A stretch of 64,000 nt of DNA from assembly GCF_036492835.1 (NCBI RefSeq), contig NZ_AP025314.1, positions 1,488,001 to 1,552,000 on the forward strand. Direction: 5' to 3'. The stretch comes from Fulvitalea axinellae (GTDB lineage Bacteria > Bacteroidota > Bacteroidia > Cytophagales > Cyclobacteriaceae). Below are positions 7,614 through 15,647 of this stretch, piece by piece (the stretch's first letter is position 1; every line of letters begins with the position of its first letter). Made by a program: the position numbers and the translations under genes. Under the pieces are notes generated by a model that did no database searches, was not told where the DNA came from, and saw only the letters and a list, made by a program, of their open reading frames with translations.

Positions 7614-9635
7614 TTGTTTAAGCGGGAAGAAATATCGTCACGGCGAAGTGCTTCTGAGACGGGGAAATGTGCGGTGGCGAAAAGCCCTCCCGATTCTGGT
7701 TTGGGAAAACGGAGTGTGGTTCAAGCCCTTATTACCGCTGAAGAGTTTGAGCGCCGAATAGATGACGTTGACGGCCCGATTTTTTTTATGAATCTGCGCT
7801 ATCCTGAATTCGCGAAAATTATTTCACTGCTAAAAGAGTATGATCCGTTGCAAAAAAATCATTTCAGTAATGAGCGGATTATGCGGATGCGTTTAGGTTT
7901 GTTAGACCGAATTGAGGCGCAGGCTTATAAATGGCTGGGTAAACATCCGGTGAAAGTTGAGTCTGTGGGGATGGATAAAATGCGCGTTACTCCAACTTAT
8001 CACCAATTGATGCATAATCTTTTGATGCAACTGGAAATCGAGTATCATACTCTGGTTAGGGAAATGCTGGAGAATAATTATCGGCTATGGGTGCCGGGTA
8101 TGCCAGTTGATCCGGGTACAGAACAAACATTGGGACACAAGAATGATAACTTCTCGAATTGGCAGGGCCTGTGGGCAGCGCTGGCAAACGGCTTAACCTC
8201 GCTGGATATTTCGGAAGAGATGACCTTGGCTCCTTTTCCCAACCTTCCGTCGCCTATGGAAAGTGAGGATGAGTCTTCTCGTCCGGTTTCGCCGAGAGAG
8301 AGGGACGAGCCATACCGGAAGGATGTGATTTTTTATTTTGATCCGGTTGAGAAAAGGACAAAGGCTAAGAAATTGGTCTCGAACCTTTCCCGGAAAAAGC
8401 ACACGGAGCCAAGGGACGTGTTGCCAGTTTCTGAAGACCAGCCGATGGGGGAAGACGAGTCAAGGGCGATGGCTTTGTCGGATTCTGAAGAACCCAAAGC
8501 CAAACCAGTTAAGAAAAAAGTCGATTTTGAGCCGATGATGAAAGTCGGGACGTGTTATGGTGATGATGAGACCAGTGTGTCAACTGAACTTGAAGGAGCG
8601 AGTGTCAAGGTGTTGTCCCGGCCACGCTCTAATTCTTTGGATGATATTTCAAAAACCTTCACTAGGGCCGAGTTACCAAATGTCGAAAAAGAGTTGAGAG
8701 GCGACGGAGATTGGGGTGGGCGATTGAAGCGCAAGGAGGTGTTGGGGATGGGATATCACGGTCAGGGGAAATTGGGTGTGGCCCACGCTTTGGAAACCGC
8801 CAATATGGAATGGGGCGAAGGACCCGAGGCGGGAGCGATTACGTTCCGTGAAAAGGTGATGACGTATTTTTATCGGTTGATGAAGACTAAAACCGGGCGT
8901 TACCTGTTACGGACAGCGGGGCTTACCGGGGCCAAAAGGGCGAAATATCCTCCAATCAAGGTTATGCCTGCCCGAAATGTGGAACGGGGTGAGGCGGATT
9001 GCAAATTTCCGATTGACCGCCCAGAGTTTTTCCATGGAGGGATGAGCTCCGGAGCGCAAGGCGGAGGTTCGGTGGCGTCTAATGTAATGGACGTAACCGA
9101 AGAGGGTGATGTGGCGGAAGATACGCTTTGTTGGTCAGTGCCGATGGAACAGGACCATCCGGGACCGGAAGACGAAATCCAAGTTTATTTATCAAGAAAG
9201 CCGTTGGAAGATACGGCGTCAATGGTGCCGGTGGCTCCTTGGAATGATTATTCTTTTGACGGAAGCCTTAGTGTGGAGCCGGGCTTTATATTATTTGCCA
9301 GGGCTTTGTCTACGGCTAGAGATGCGCAACACGGAGTGCACCAACGGGCCGCTCAGAAGCATCACAATACCCGGGATATCGAAAATCAGTTGCGTAGCGA
9401 ACTTGGCTTGCCGCCAAGGGTGAGCACATTGCAGTTCAATTCGAATTTTAGGGAGTTCGAGCCGAGAGAAACCCGGGAGGCGTTCTTGAGGCGGATAGCG
9501 TTAGAGGAACGAATTCGTAGGATGCAACAAGCGGGAGCGCAACGTCAGCAACCTCGGAGAAACTCAATAAGCGGTCCGCCTACTGGCGGAGCTGTCCGTG
9601 GATCAGCGCCAGTAGGGTTTGACCTATTATTTTAG
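7614..9635 (+). CDS. M91/NleD-like effector-family protein with degenerate zinc site (paralogue B)
   Basis: This 673-residue tandem paralogue of A has the same order: VVQALITAEEFER (35-47), the shared helical domain (88-162, LDRIEAQAYKWLGKHP ... LEIEYHTLV), a charged linker (about 200-370), and the M91-like C-terminus (TFREKVM, TGRYLLRTAG, PGFILFARALSTARDAQHG at 556-574, IENQLRSELGLPPR). The HExxH site reads RALST. A 60-residue Arg/Gln/Pro-rich tail is unique to B. The start is TTG at 7614. No ATG occurs upstream before a stop, and the next ATG would remove the region shared with A. Function is unknown. A role as a secreted or cargo effector is inference from the fold resemblance only. Confidence 0.6.
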   Translation: MFKREEISSRRSASETGKCAVAKSPPDSGLGKRSVVQALITAEEFERRIDDVDGPIFFMNLRYPEFAKIISLLKEYDPLQKNHFSNERIMRMRLGLLDRIEAQAYKWLGKHPVKVESVGMDKMRVTPTYHQLMHNLLMQLEIEYHTLVREMLENNYRLWVPGMPVDPGTEQTLGHKNDNFSNWQGLWAALANGLTSLDISEEMTLAPFPNLPSPMESEDESSRPVSPRERDEPYRKDVIFYFDPVEKRTKAKKLVSNLSRKKHTEPRDVLPVSEDQPMGEDESRAMALSDSEEPKAKPVKKKVDFEPMMKVGTCYGDDETSVSTELEGASVKVLSRPRSNSLDDISKTFTRAELPNVEKELRGDGDWGGRLKRKEVLGMGYHGQGKLGVAHALETANMEWGEGPEAGAITFREKVMTYFYRLMKTKTGRYLLRTAGLTGAKRAKYPPIKVMPARNVERGEADCKFPIDRPEFFHGGMSSGAQGGGSVASNVMDVTEEGDVAEDTLCWSVPMEQDHPGPEDEIQVYLSRKPLEDTASMVPVAPWNDYSFDGSLSVEPGFILFARALSTARDAQHGVHQRAAQKHHNTRDIENQLRSELGLPPRVSTLQFNSNFREFEPRETREAFLRRIALEERIRRMQQAGAQRQQPRRNSISGPPTGGAVRGSAPVGFDLLF

Positions 9636-9649
9636 ATGAGTTTAGCGCT

Positions 9650-10042
9650 CTAGAAAGCGGCTTTGATTTTTTCGGCCGCTTCGGCCAGCTCCTCTTGGCT
9701 TGGCGTAAGCTTCGGACGGCTGAAGTTCATATCGTCCATTTCCTTGATCGGAATCAGGTGAATATGCGTATGAGGAACTTCCAGTCCGATTACCGCTTCG
9801 CCGATGCGTTTGCATGGAATGGCTTTCTTCACTGCGCCTGCTACCTTTTTCGCAAACAGTTGCAAGTTTACGAATTCCTCGTCGCTAAGGTCATAGATGT
9901 AATCCACTTCCCTTTTAGGAACGGCAAGCGTATGGCCGATGACCAACGGATTGATGTCAAGAAACGCAATATGGTTCTCGTCTTCGGCGACGATATGTGC
10001 CGGGATTTCCCTATTAATGATTTTTGTGAAGATGCTTGCCAT
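9650..10042 (-). CDS. HIT family protein (HINT-type nucleotide hydrolase)
   Basis: The protein has 130 residues, typical of HINT-like hydrolases that split nucleoside phosphoramidates or bind adenine nucleotides. The signature HTHIHLIPI gives His91, His93 and His95, the last being the catalytic histidine of the family position HxHxH. The N-terminal SIFTKIINREIPAHIV and FLDINPLVIGHTLAVPK are also typical. The gene is convergent with paralogue B (14-base gap) and monocistronic. Confidence 0.93.
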   Translation of the reverse strand: MASIFTKIINREIPAHIVAEDENHIAFLDINPLVIGHTLAVPKREVDYIYDLSDEEFVNLQLFAKKVAGAVKKAIPCKRIGEAVIGLEVPHTHIHLIPIKEMDDMNFSRPKLTPSQEELAEAAEKIKAAF

Positions 10043-10262
10043 GGTTGTGTCTTATTAGGCTGCCAAAAGCCTCAATTTACGATTTCCAAATTGGTTGGAC
10101 AAGGGAAGTGACATTGGTTGGCACAGAAAAAGAGATGTAAATTTGTGAGTGGATTGTTAATGGGTAAAGTTTAATATTTTGGTTTTATAATTAAAATTTA
10201 TTGTTGAAATTCAGGCTCTCTCTTCATGAAAAATTTATTTTACTGTTGAAAGTACCATTCTG

Positions 10263-10292
10263 TTGGGTTATAGGGTGGTTGTGTTATTTTTC
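10263..10292 (+). promoter_or_regulatory. candidate promoter for the DUF4988-like lipoprotein gene
   Basis: A TTG at 10263-10265 and TATTTTTC at 10285-10292 (one mismatch to TAnnTTTG) are separated by 19 bases, within the usual Bacteroidota spacing. The element ends 23 bases before the ATG at 10316. Confidence 0.35.
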
Positions 10293-10315
10293 GTATTAAT
10301 TTATTGTTTTATTTT

Positions 10316-12136
10316 ATGAACATCTTTTCTAGTTCACTTCTAAAGCGTAGCGCTTTAGCGGTGATTGTCGGTCTGGGCTTGACCGTTTTCGCTTGTGATA
10401 ATAGCGATTCAGACGAACTTGACAAGATTAAGGCCGAAAATGCTGCGCTGAAAGAACAGTTGGCCACGTTGAAATCGACAGTGACGGTAATCAATGTGAG
10501 TTTTGCCGACGATAAAATGGTCTTGACCATGAGTGACGGTTCGCAAAAAGAAGTGGCCATTCCCGATGGAATAAAAGGAGCGGATGGCACAAATGGAACA
10601 AACGGAACGAACGGCTTGACTCCGGAAATCGGCGAGAACGGCAATTGGTGGGTAGGCGACACTGACACCGGCGTAAAGGCTGAAGGAACCGACGGCAAAA
10701 CCCCGTATATCAAAGACGGAAACTGGTGGATAGGTGATACGGATACGGGCGTTAAGGCCGAGGCTACTGATGGCGTAGGAATAGAGAGTGTAGCGTATAA
10801 TGAGGAGACGGGAGAACTTACGGTTACGTTGACCAATGGGAATACAACGAAGTTCAAAGTAGTGCAAAATCAAGGCGGAGGTGTTGAGGCTGTCTTGATG
10901 GAAGACCTTAAGGGGAGCTATTTGTTGTCATCAGCTTATATGGGAGATGTACCCGTTATTGAGATTGGTTATGACGCTCAGTTTAGAGCGGTTAGCATGA
11001 CGACAAACCGAGTCGTTGATGGAGTGGTTCTTAAAGAACAAAAAGTAACGAAGACTTTCGAAGGGGAAAAAGCGGGGCTTGAAACGGTGGAATATGCTCT
11101 TTATGATGAAACTAGGGTGTATCGGGATTATAAGGCGACGTATGAAGAGTTTTTTCCTGATCAACCAGACTTCAAAGGTGATGTTTCGACAGAGGTGATT
11201 GATGGCGTTGAGTACACGTATGTTTATTATAAAACACACTCAGATAAAGATCAAACTACTTACGATTATTATAAGTATAAGAGCTCTGAAATAATTATAC
11301 TCTCAAAATCGGATGAGAAGTATGATGAGAGTAAGTTGTATGTTAAAAAGGGTGATGATGTTTGGGTTTATGATTATGAGGGTTGGAATTCTTATCAGGA
11401 AAACAAGAAAGTGTTTTTATTGAACTATATAGCGGAAATAAGGAAAACTAATAAGGGAGAGGAAGTAAGTCGGAGTATAGAGGAGTTGACTTATAACTCT
11501 GACGGTTTAATAATTAGAAAAAATGAGCTTGATGAAAATGAGAATGTCATCTCATATAAAATCAACACGTATACTTCCGGGAAGCGCTTAACAAAAACCG
11601 AAACATTTGATAAAGCTGAGGCTAGCGAGGAATTTGAATTAGCCGAAACCATTACTTACAATTATGACGATAAAGGCAATCACATATCGTCAAAAGAGGT
11701 GTACGCTGACGGAAGGGAGAAAGAGCTTTATAAAGCGGAATATGATGAGCAAGGAAACCCCGTGGAGGTGTGGACTTGGCATGAGGAAGAATGGGATTAT
11801 CAGTTTGTGGTTAACCCTGAGACAGCGGAAACTGATTGGAAGAAGGCAAAAGTCCGGGATGCGGGCTTGTACTCAAAGGTCAAACTTGAATACGATTATC
11901 GTTATAAAAACTTTTTCGGACATTCCATTTCTGCTTTGGCTCCCGAACTTGAAGGCCTGAATCTAAAGAATGCCCCAAGGCGAATTGCTGTGTCCAATTC
12001 CTACACCTTTGCTGATTTGGAATATGAAAATTTTAACGAGAGCGGTTACCCTCAGACGGTTACCTATTTCGGAAGTGAAGATGGTGAAATGTCTAATGCG
12101 TATAAGCTGAAGTTAACTTACGTTAAAAAGGATTAA
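10316..12136 (+). CDS. surface lipoprotein with collagen-like GTNG/NWW repeats and YD-like repeats
   Basis: The signal peptide ends in LTVFAC, a lipobox with Cys about residue 27. A short coiled coil (DELDKIKAENAALKEQLATL) follows, then a strand motif (VSFADDKMVLTMSDGS) and a Gly-Thr-Asn repeat ahead of two near-identical units of the form GNWWVGDTDTGVKAE. This N-terminal pattern is common in Bacteroidota surface lipoproteins of the DUF4988 type. The C-terminal half has Tyr-Asp-rich strand repeats (YNYDDKGNHISSKE, AEYDEQGNPVEVW) like YD/RHS wedges. No enzyme motif is visible. I chose the ATG at 10316 rather than the TTG at 10304. It precedes a TonB receptor gene with a partial terminator between, so a role in surface binding is plausible but unproven. 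Confidence 0.75.
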   Translation: MNIFSSSLLKRSALAVIVGLGLTVFACDNSDSDELDKIKAENAALKEQLATLKSTVTVINVSFADDKMVLTMSDGSQKEVAIPDGIKGADGTNGTNGTNGLTPEIGENGNWWVGDTDTGVKAEGTDGKTPYIKDGNWWIGDTDTGVKAEATDGVGIESVAYNEETGELTVTLTNGNTTKFKVVQNQGGGVEAVLMEDLKGSYLLSSAYMGDVPVIEIGYDAQFRAVSMTTNRVVDGVVLKEQKVTKTFEGEKAGLETVEYALYDETRVYRDYKATYEEFFPDQPDFKGDVSTEVIDGVEYTYVYYKTHSDKDQTTYDYYKYKSSEIIILSKSDEKYDESKLYVKKGDDVWVYDYEGWNSYQENKKVFLLNYIAEIRKTNKGEEVSRSIEELTYNSDGLIIRKNELDENENVISYKINTYTSGKRLTKTETFDKAEASEEFELAETITYNYDDKGNHISSKEVYADGREKELYKAEYDEQGNPVEVWTWHEEEWDYQFVVNPETAETDWKKAKVRDAGLYSKVKLEYDYRYKNFFGHSISALAPELEGLNLKNAPRRIAVSNSYTFADLEYENFNESGYPQTVTYFGSEDGEMSNAYKLKLTYVKKD

Positions 12137-12149
12137 AAAATAACCTAAA

Positions 12150-12178
12150 AAGGGAGGGCCTATCACCCTCCCAATTTT
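12150..12178 (+). terminator. hairpin terminator or attenuator between the lipoprotein and TonB receptor genes
   Basis: GGGAGGG (12152-12158) pairs with CCCTCCC (12166-12172), followed by AATTTTCC. The U-tract is short, so read-through into the TonB receptor gene at 12209 is likely. Confidence 0.5.
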
Positions 12179-12208
12179 CCCCCAATTCCATTTTCTATCT
12201 CACCTCTA

Positions 12209-14485
12209 ATGCGCTATCCTTTTTTTATCCTGCTATCCGTTCTGTTTCTTTTTTCGCAAAAATCCATTTCCCAAAGTTATTCGATTTTTCAAGGTGTCGT
12301 TATCGAAAATGGTTCGGGTGATAAAGTTGAAGGCGCTTATGTAGCGCTACAGTCATTGAAAAAGAGTACGATTACGAATCGGGAAGGAATTTTTCAGTTT
12401 AGTATTCCTGCAAACCTGGATACACTAACGGTGACTGTAACCCATGTTGCGTATAAGAGCAAAGTGCTTAAAGTCGGTTTGCCTTTCGAGGGGTTGTTGA
12501 ATATCAAATTGATCCCGAATGAGACGGAACTGAAAGCGGTGACGGTAGAGGCTGGTGTCTCGGAGCGAAAGACTTTGTCCGAAACCAAACTTAGCAGAGA
12601 GCGAATCAAGGAACTGGCGATGGGATTTGGTGAGGCTGATCCATTGGCTACGCTTAGGGGAAGCCCGGGCGTAGTGACTGTAGGCGATTTGGGAGGCGCA
12701 TGGTATGTGCGTGGAGGTCATTACAGCCAAAATGCCGTGCTTTGGGATGGAGTGCCTTTGATTAATCCTCAACATCTGTTGGGGATTTTGAGTGTGTTTA
12801 ATCCGGACGCTATCGAGTCGGTCTCATTACGAAAGGACGGCTTTCCGGTTTCCATAGGAGGTTCGCTTTCTTCTTTTTTGGAAGTGGAGGGGCGCTCTAG
12901 CCCGGATAAAGCTTGGCTTGAGGGTGGAGTGGGTTTGCTTTCGTCCAGATTGTCGTTTTCCGGTGAAAAAGGGGATACCCAGTATTCTTTGGGTGTCCGT
13001 CGCTCTTATTACGATGCGATTTCCAAGCCTTATAACAGTATGTATGAGGACAAAGAAGGCTTCGACCCGTTGCCGGAGTATAGTTTTACGGATATAAATG
13101 GCAAGGTTAAGCATAAATGGAACGAAAGGCTTACTCAGGAGCTCGGTTTTTTTCTTTCGTATGATGATCTTGATTTAAAAAATGAAAACAGCATCTCGAT
13201 TGACTCAAAGTGGGGAAATGCCGTGTTGTCAAATAAATTCGAATATGATTTTTCCGAAAAGGAAAGACTAACTCTGCTAACTGGTTATTCTGCATATCGT
13301 TTGCGTGCAGATGTCGATAATGGGGCTGAATTGGCCGGAGAACAGGAAATTGATTTATTGACGGGAAAGGCGACGTATCAAAATGCCGGTTTTTTAGGAA
13401 TGGCTATTAAGGCTGGCGCATTTGCGACCCAGTACGGTTTTGAGACAGAAAAAGGAGGTAAAGACAATGGGGATTTCAACTTGAGAGATTTTGTGTCTAC
13501 CGATCGTTTAGGGGAATATGGGGCCTTTTTTTCTCTGGGAAATTCAGGCTCTGAACCATTTTTTTGGAATGCGGGCCTTCGGTCGGTTTATTATGCCAAT
13601 GACTCATTCGGTTCTTTCCATGTCCTTCCAAGATTGTTGGCCGGTTTTGGGAAAAAGAAATACAAGCTGAGGCTTTCTTATGACGAGACTGTGCAAGCCA
13701 GACATATGGTGTCGTTGTTGGGCTTTAGTATGCCTACGGATATTTGGTATCCGGCGCAGGAAAATCTGCCTCCGTCCGTATCAAGGCAATTGACTTTGTC
13801 GGGATCGTATAAACTCGGTTTTGTGGATTTCGATGCGGGAGTTTTTGCGAAGAAACAAAAAAACATATCTGATTTGCGTGATGGAGCGCAAGGTCTTAGT
13901 GCCGACCCGACTCAAAACCTTGCTGTTGGAAATGCCGAAGCGTTTGGTTTGGAAGTCCAAGTTAAGGCTGAATTAGGAAAATGGAGATTAGAAGGTAATT
14001 ATACGCTTTCTAGAGCTGAATATGATATTCGGGAGCTGAATGATGGGAAGCCATTCGCTCCTCCGCACGATATACGACACTCTGCGAATATTCAAGCCTC
14101 TTGGCGTTTTGCGAAGAAATGGACAGCGAATATGTTTTGGTATTTTTCGTCGGGTTATTTGACCACAGTGCCGGAAGGGATTTCGATCTTTCAAGTCGGA
14201 GTTCCCGCTCATCCGAAATTTGTTCCGGTTTATGGACAACGTTACAATTACCGAATGCCTGATTCTCACCGAATGGATTTGTCTGTGCAATATGTCCGCC
14301 GTGGAGAAAAGGGCAAAAGCGTATGGTCCTTCGGTATTCATAATTTATATAATCGGGCGAATCCTTATTTCATTTTTTTCGGTATAGATCGACCTGACGA
14401 TGGGCATTGGAGTATTTCGAAGAAAACAAAATCCCTGTTGCCGTTGATTCCTTCGGTTTCCTACAGTTTTGAACTTTATCCATGA
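12209..14485 (+). CDS. TonB-dependent receptor with carboxypeptidase-regulatory-like domain
   Basis: A signal peptide (residues 1-22) is followed by a CarboxypepD_reg-like beta-sandwich (about 25-108, FQGVVIENGSGDKVEGAYV), a plug domain (about 125-230, LATLRGSPGVVTVGDLGG ... YVRGG ... DGVPLINPQH) and a 22-strand-type outer-membrane barrel to the end. The last residues (VSYSFELYP) are consistent with a final barrel strand. At 758 residues it is smaller than SusC-type receptors, and no susD neighbour exists, so it is better read as a metal, siderophore or small-ligand transporter than a glycan one. The stop overlaps the next start (ATGA), coupling it to the DUF4249 lipoprotein. Confidence 0.93.
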   Translation: MRYPFFILLSVLFLFSQKSISQSYSIFQGVVIENGSGDKVEGAYVALQSLKKSTITNREGIFQFSIPANLDTLTVTVTHVAYKSKVLKVGLPFEGLLNIKLIPNETELKAVTVEAGVSERKTLSETKLSRERIKELAMGFGEADPLATLRGSPGVVTVGDLGGAWYVRGGHYSQNAVLWDGVPLINPQHLLGILSVFNPDAIESVSLRKDGFPVSIGGSLSSFLEVEGRSSPDKAWLEGGVGLLSSRLSFSGEKGDTQYSLGVRRSYYDAISKPYNSMYEDKEGFDPLPEYSFTDINGKVKHKWNERLTQELGFFLSYDDLDLKNENSISIDSKWGNAVLSNKFEYDFSEKERLTLLTGYSAYRLRADVDNGAELAGEQEIDLLTGKATYQNAGFLGMAIKAGAFATQYGFETEKGGKDNGDFNLRDFVSTDRLGEYGAFFSLGNSGSEPFFWNAGLRSVYYANDSFGSFHVLPRLLAGFGKKKYKLRLSYDETVQARHMVSLLGFSMPTDIWYPAQENLPPSVSRQLTLSGSYKLGFVDFDAGVFAKKQKNISDLRDGAQGLSADPTQNLAVGNAEAFGLEVQVKAELGKWRLEGNYTLSRAEYDIRELNDGKPFAPPHDIRHSANIQASWRFAKKWTANMFWYFSSGYLTTVPEGISIFQVGVPAHPKFVPVYGQRYNYRMPDSHRMDLSVQYVRRGEKGKSVWSFGIHNLYNRANPYFIFFGIDRPDDGHWSISKKTKSLLPLIPSVSYSFELYP

Positions 14486-15279
14486 TTAGTAAAAGAAATA
14501 TATTGGTGATTTTGAGTCTTGCGCTAGGCTTAACATCGTGTTATTTGTCGGAAACGAAAACGCCTTTGGTGCCGGAAGGAAAGCGGAATTTTGCGGTTGA
14601 CGCGTATTTTGGTTTTGGAGAAAAGGCGGAGTTGACCCTTTACGAGAGTAACAGCCTTTCTGATTATGTTCATTTTTTTCTGCTTTGGGATGCTTCCGTA
14701 AAAGTCAGCAACGGGCGTGATACGGTCAGAATGTCCAACCTTCTTTATACTAACAGCAAAACGAAACGGGTTGTGAATTACGTCGCCGATTTGGATATCA
14801 GGGAAGGCGATTCATTGGCTCTGTCGGTTCTGACTCCCACAGGAGAAACTCTTTCTGCCGGAACCAAAACCGTTTCGGTGGTGAAAATCGAGTCAGCGGG
14901 ATTAGGTCAGCAGACGATAAGCGTGGAAACAAGGAACTCCAGTAATTATGAGGAAAATTATTACCTGCTCGAAGTAAGTTATTTCGACACGGATACAGTG
15001 AGGTCTGATTGGTCTTATCATTATGACATGAGTGAGGATAGAGCGGAAAAGGTTAGGTTTGAGGTCGATCTCCGTGAGGAGTCCAACGATTTCGATTCCC
15101 TTTTTGTCAGTTTGACCAGAATGACAGAAAGCGGGCTCAGGTTTCGAGAAAGTCTTCGTAAAGCTTCTCAGGCTAACGTTGACCCGTTTAATCGCCCGGA
15201 AGTGCTGGAGGGTAATATTAGCGGAGGCGTTGGTATTTTCACTTATGTTCGGAATGATTCCCGTTGGCTTTACCCTTAA
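14482..15279 (+). CDS. DUF4249-type lipoprotein, partner of the TonB receptor
   Basis: The protein (265 aa) begins with a lipoprotein signal peptide ending LGLTSC. The mature part has DUF4249 features: an early strand GKRNFAVDAYFGFGEKAELTLY, then VKVSNGRDTVRMSNLLY and a predicted beta-rich body. DUF4249 proteins are usually encoded directly after a TonB-dependent receptor in this phylum and are thought to sit on the outer membrane and assist substrate capture. Here the start codon overlaps the receptor stop by 4 bases. The length is shorter than many family members (350-400), with no frameshift seen. Confidence 0.8.
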   Translation: MISKRNILVILSLALGLTSCYLSETKTPLVPEGKRNFAVDAYFGFGEKAELTLYESNSLSDYVHFFLLWDASVKVSNGRDTVRMSNLLYTNSKTKRVVNYVADLDIREGDSLALSVLTPTGETLSAGTKTVSVVKIESAGLGQQTISVETRNSSNYEENYYLLEVSYFDTDTVRSDWSYHYDMSEDRAEKVRFEVDLREESNDFDSLFVSLTRMTESGLRFRESLRKASQANVDPFNRPEVLEGNISGGVGIFTYVRNDSRWLYP

Positions 15280-15647
15280 AGGTTGATCCTTCGGAAACCA
15301 ATTTCAAATAAGAGATTTATTTCAGCAACGTTGATTCGAAATTTCGTTTTTTGATCAAAAACAGTCGTTTTAAGAAGTGCTTTTTCGTGGAATTTTAAGC
15401 GGTGGAGAAGAAAGGCGACTTGTGGGGAAATGAGGGATTCCGTGCGAAGAAAAAGGAAAGAACCCGGCTGAAGTTTATTTCTGTGCCTTTATTCATCGTT
15501 TTGCCCCGGGATATTTACTACTTTTACGGAGGCTCTGGAGCCTAATGCTCCAACTGTTTTTTTGCTGGCGAAGACTCGTTGTTTATTTTGTCTATTGCGC
15601 TGGCAAGGAGCGGTTTTGATATCTTTTTTCCAAAAAGAAATGTTTTC
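15280..15647. other. intergenic region upstream of the transglycosylase gene
   Basis: This 368-base gap has no open frame of interest and no clear terminator. At about 15496-15530 a TTTTG...TACTTTTA arrangement could be a promoter for the transglycosylase gene, but the spacing (15 bases) is short. Nothing else is seen. Confidence 0.4.

Noticed and set aside
5812..9635. Active M91 zinc metallopeptidase
   Set aside because: The HExxH motif is absent in both paralogues, so the activity cannot be claimed.
12209..15279. Polysaccharide utilisation locus
   Set aside because: TonB receptor is small, no SusD homologue and no glycosidase next to it; GH97 and GH31 are far away.
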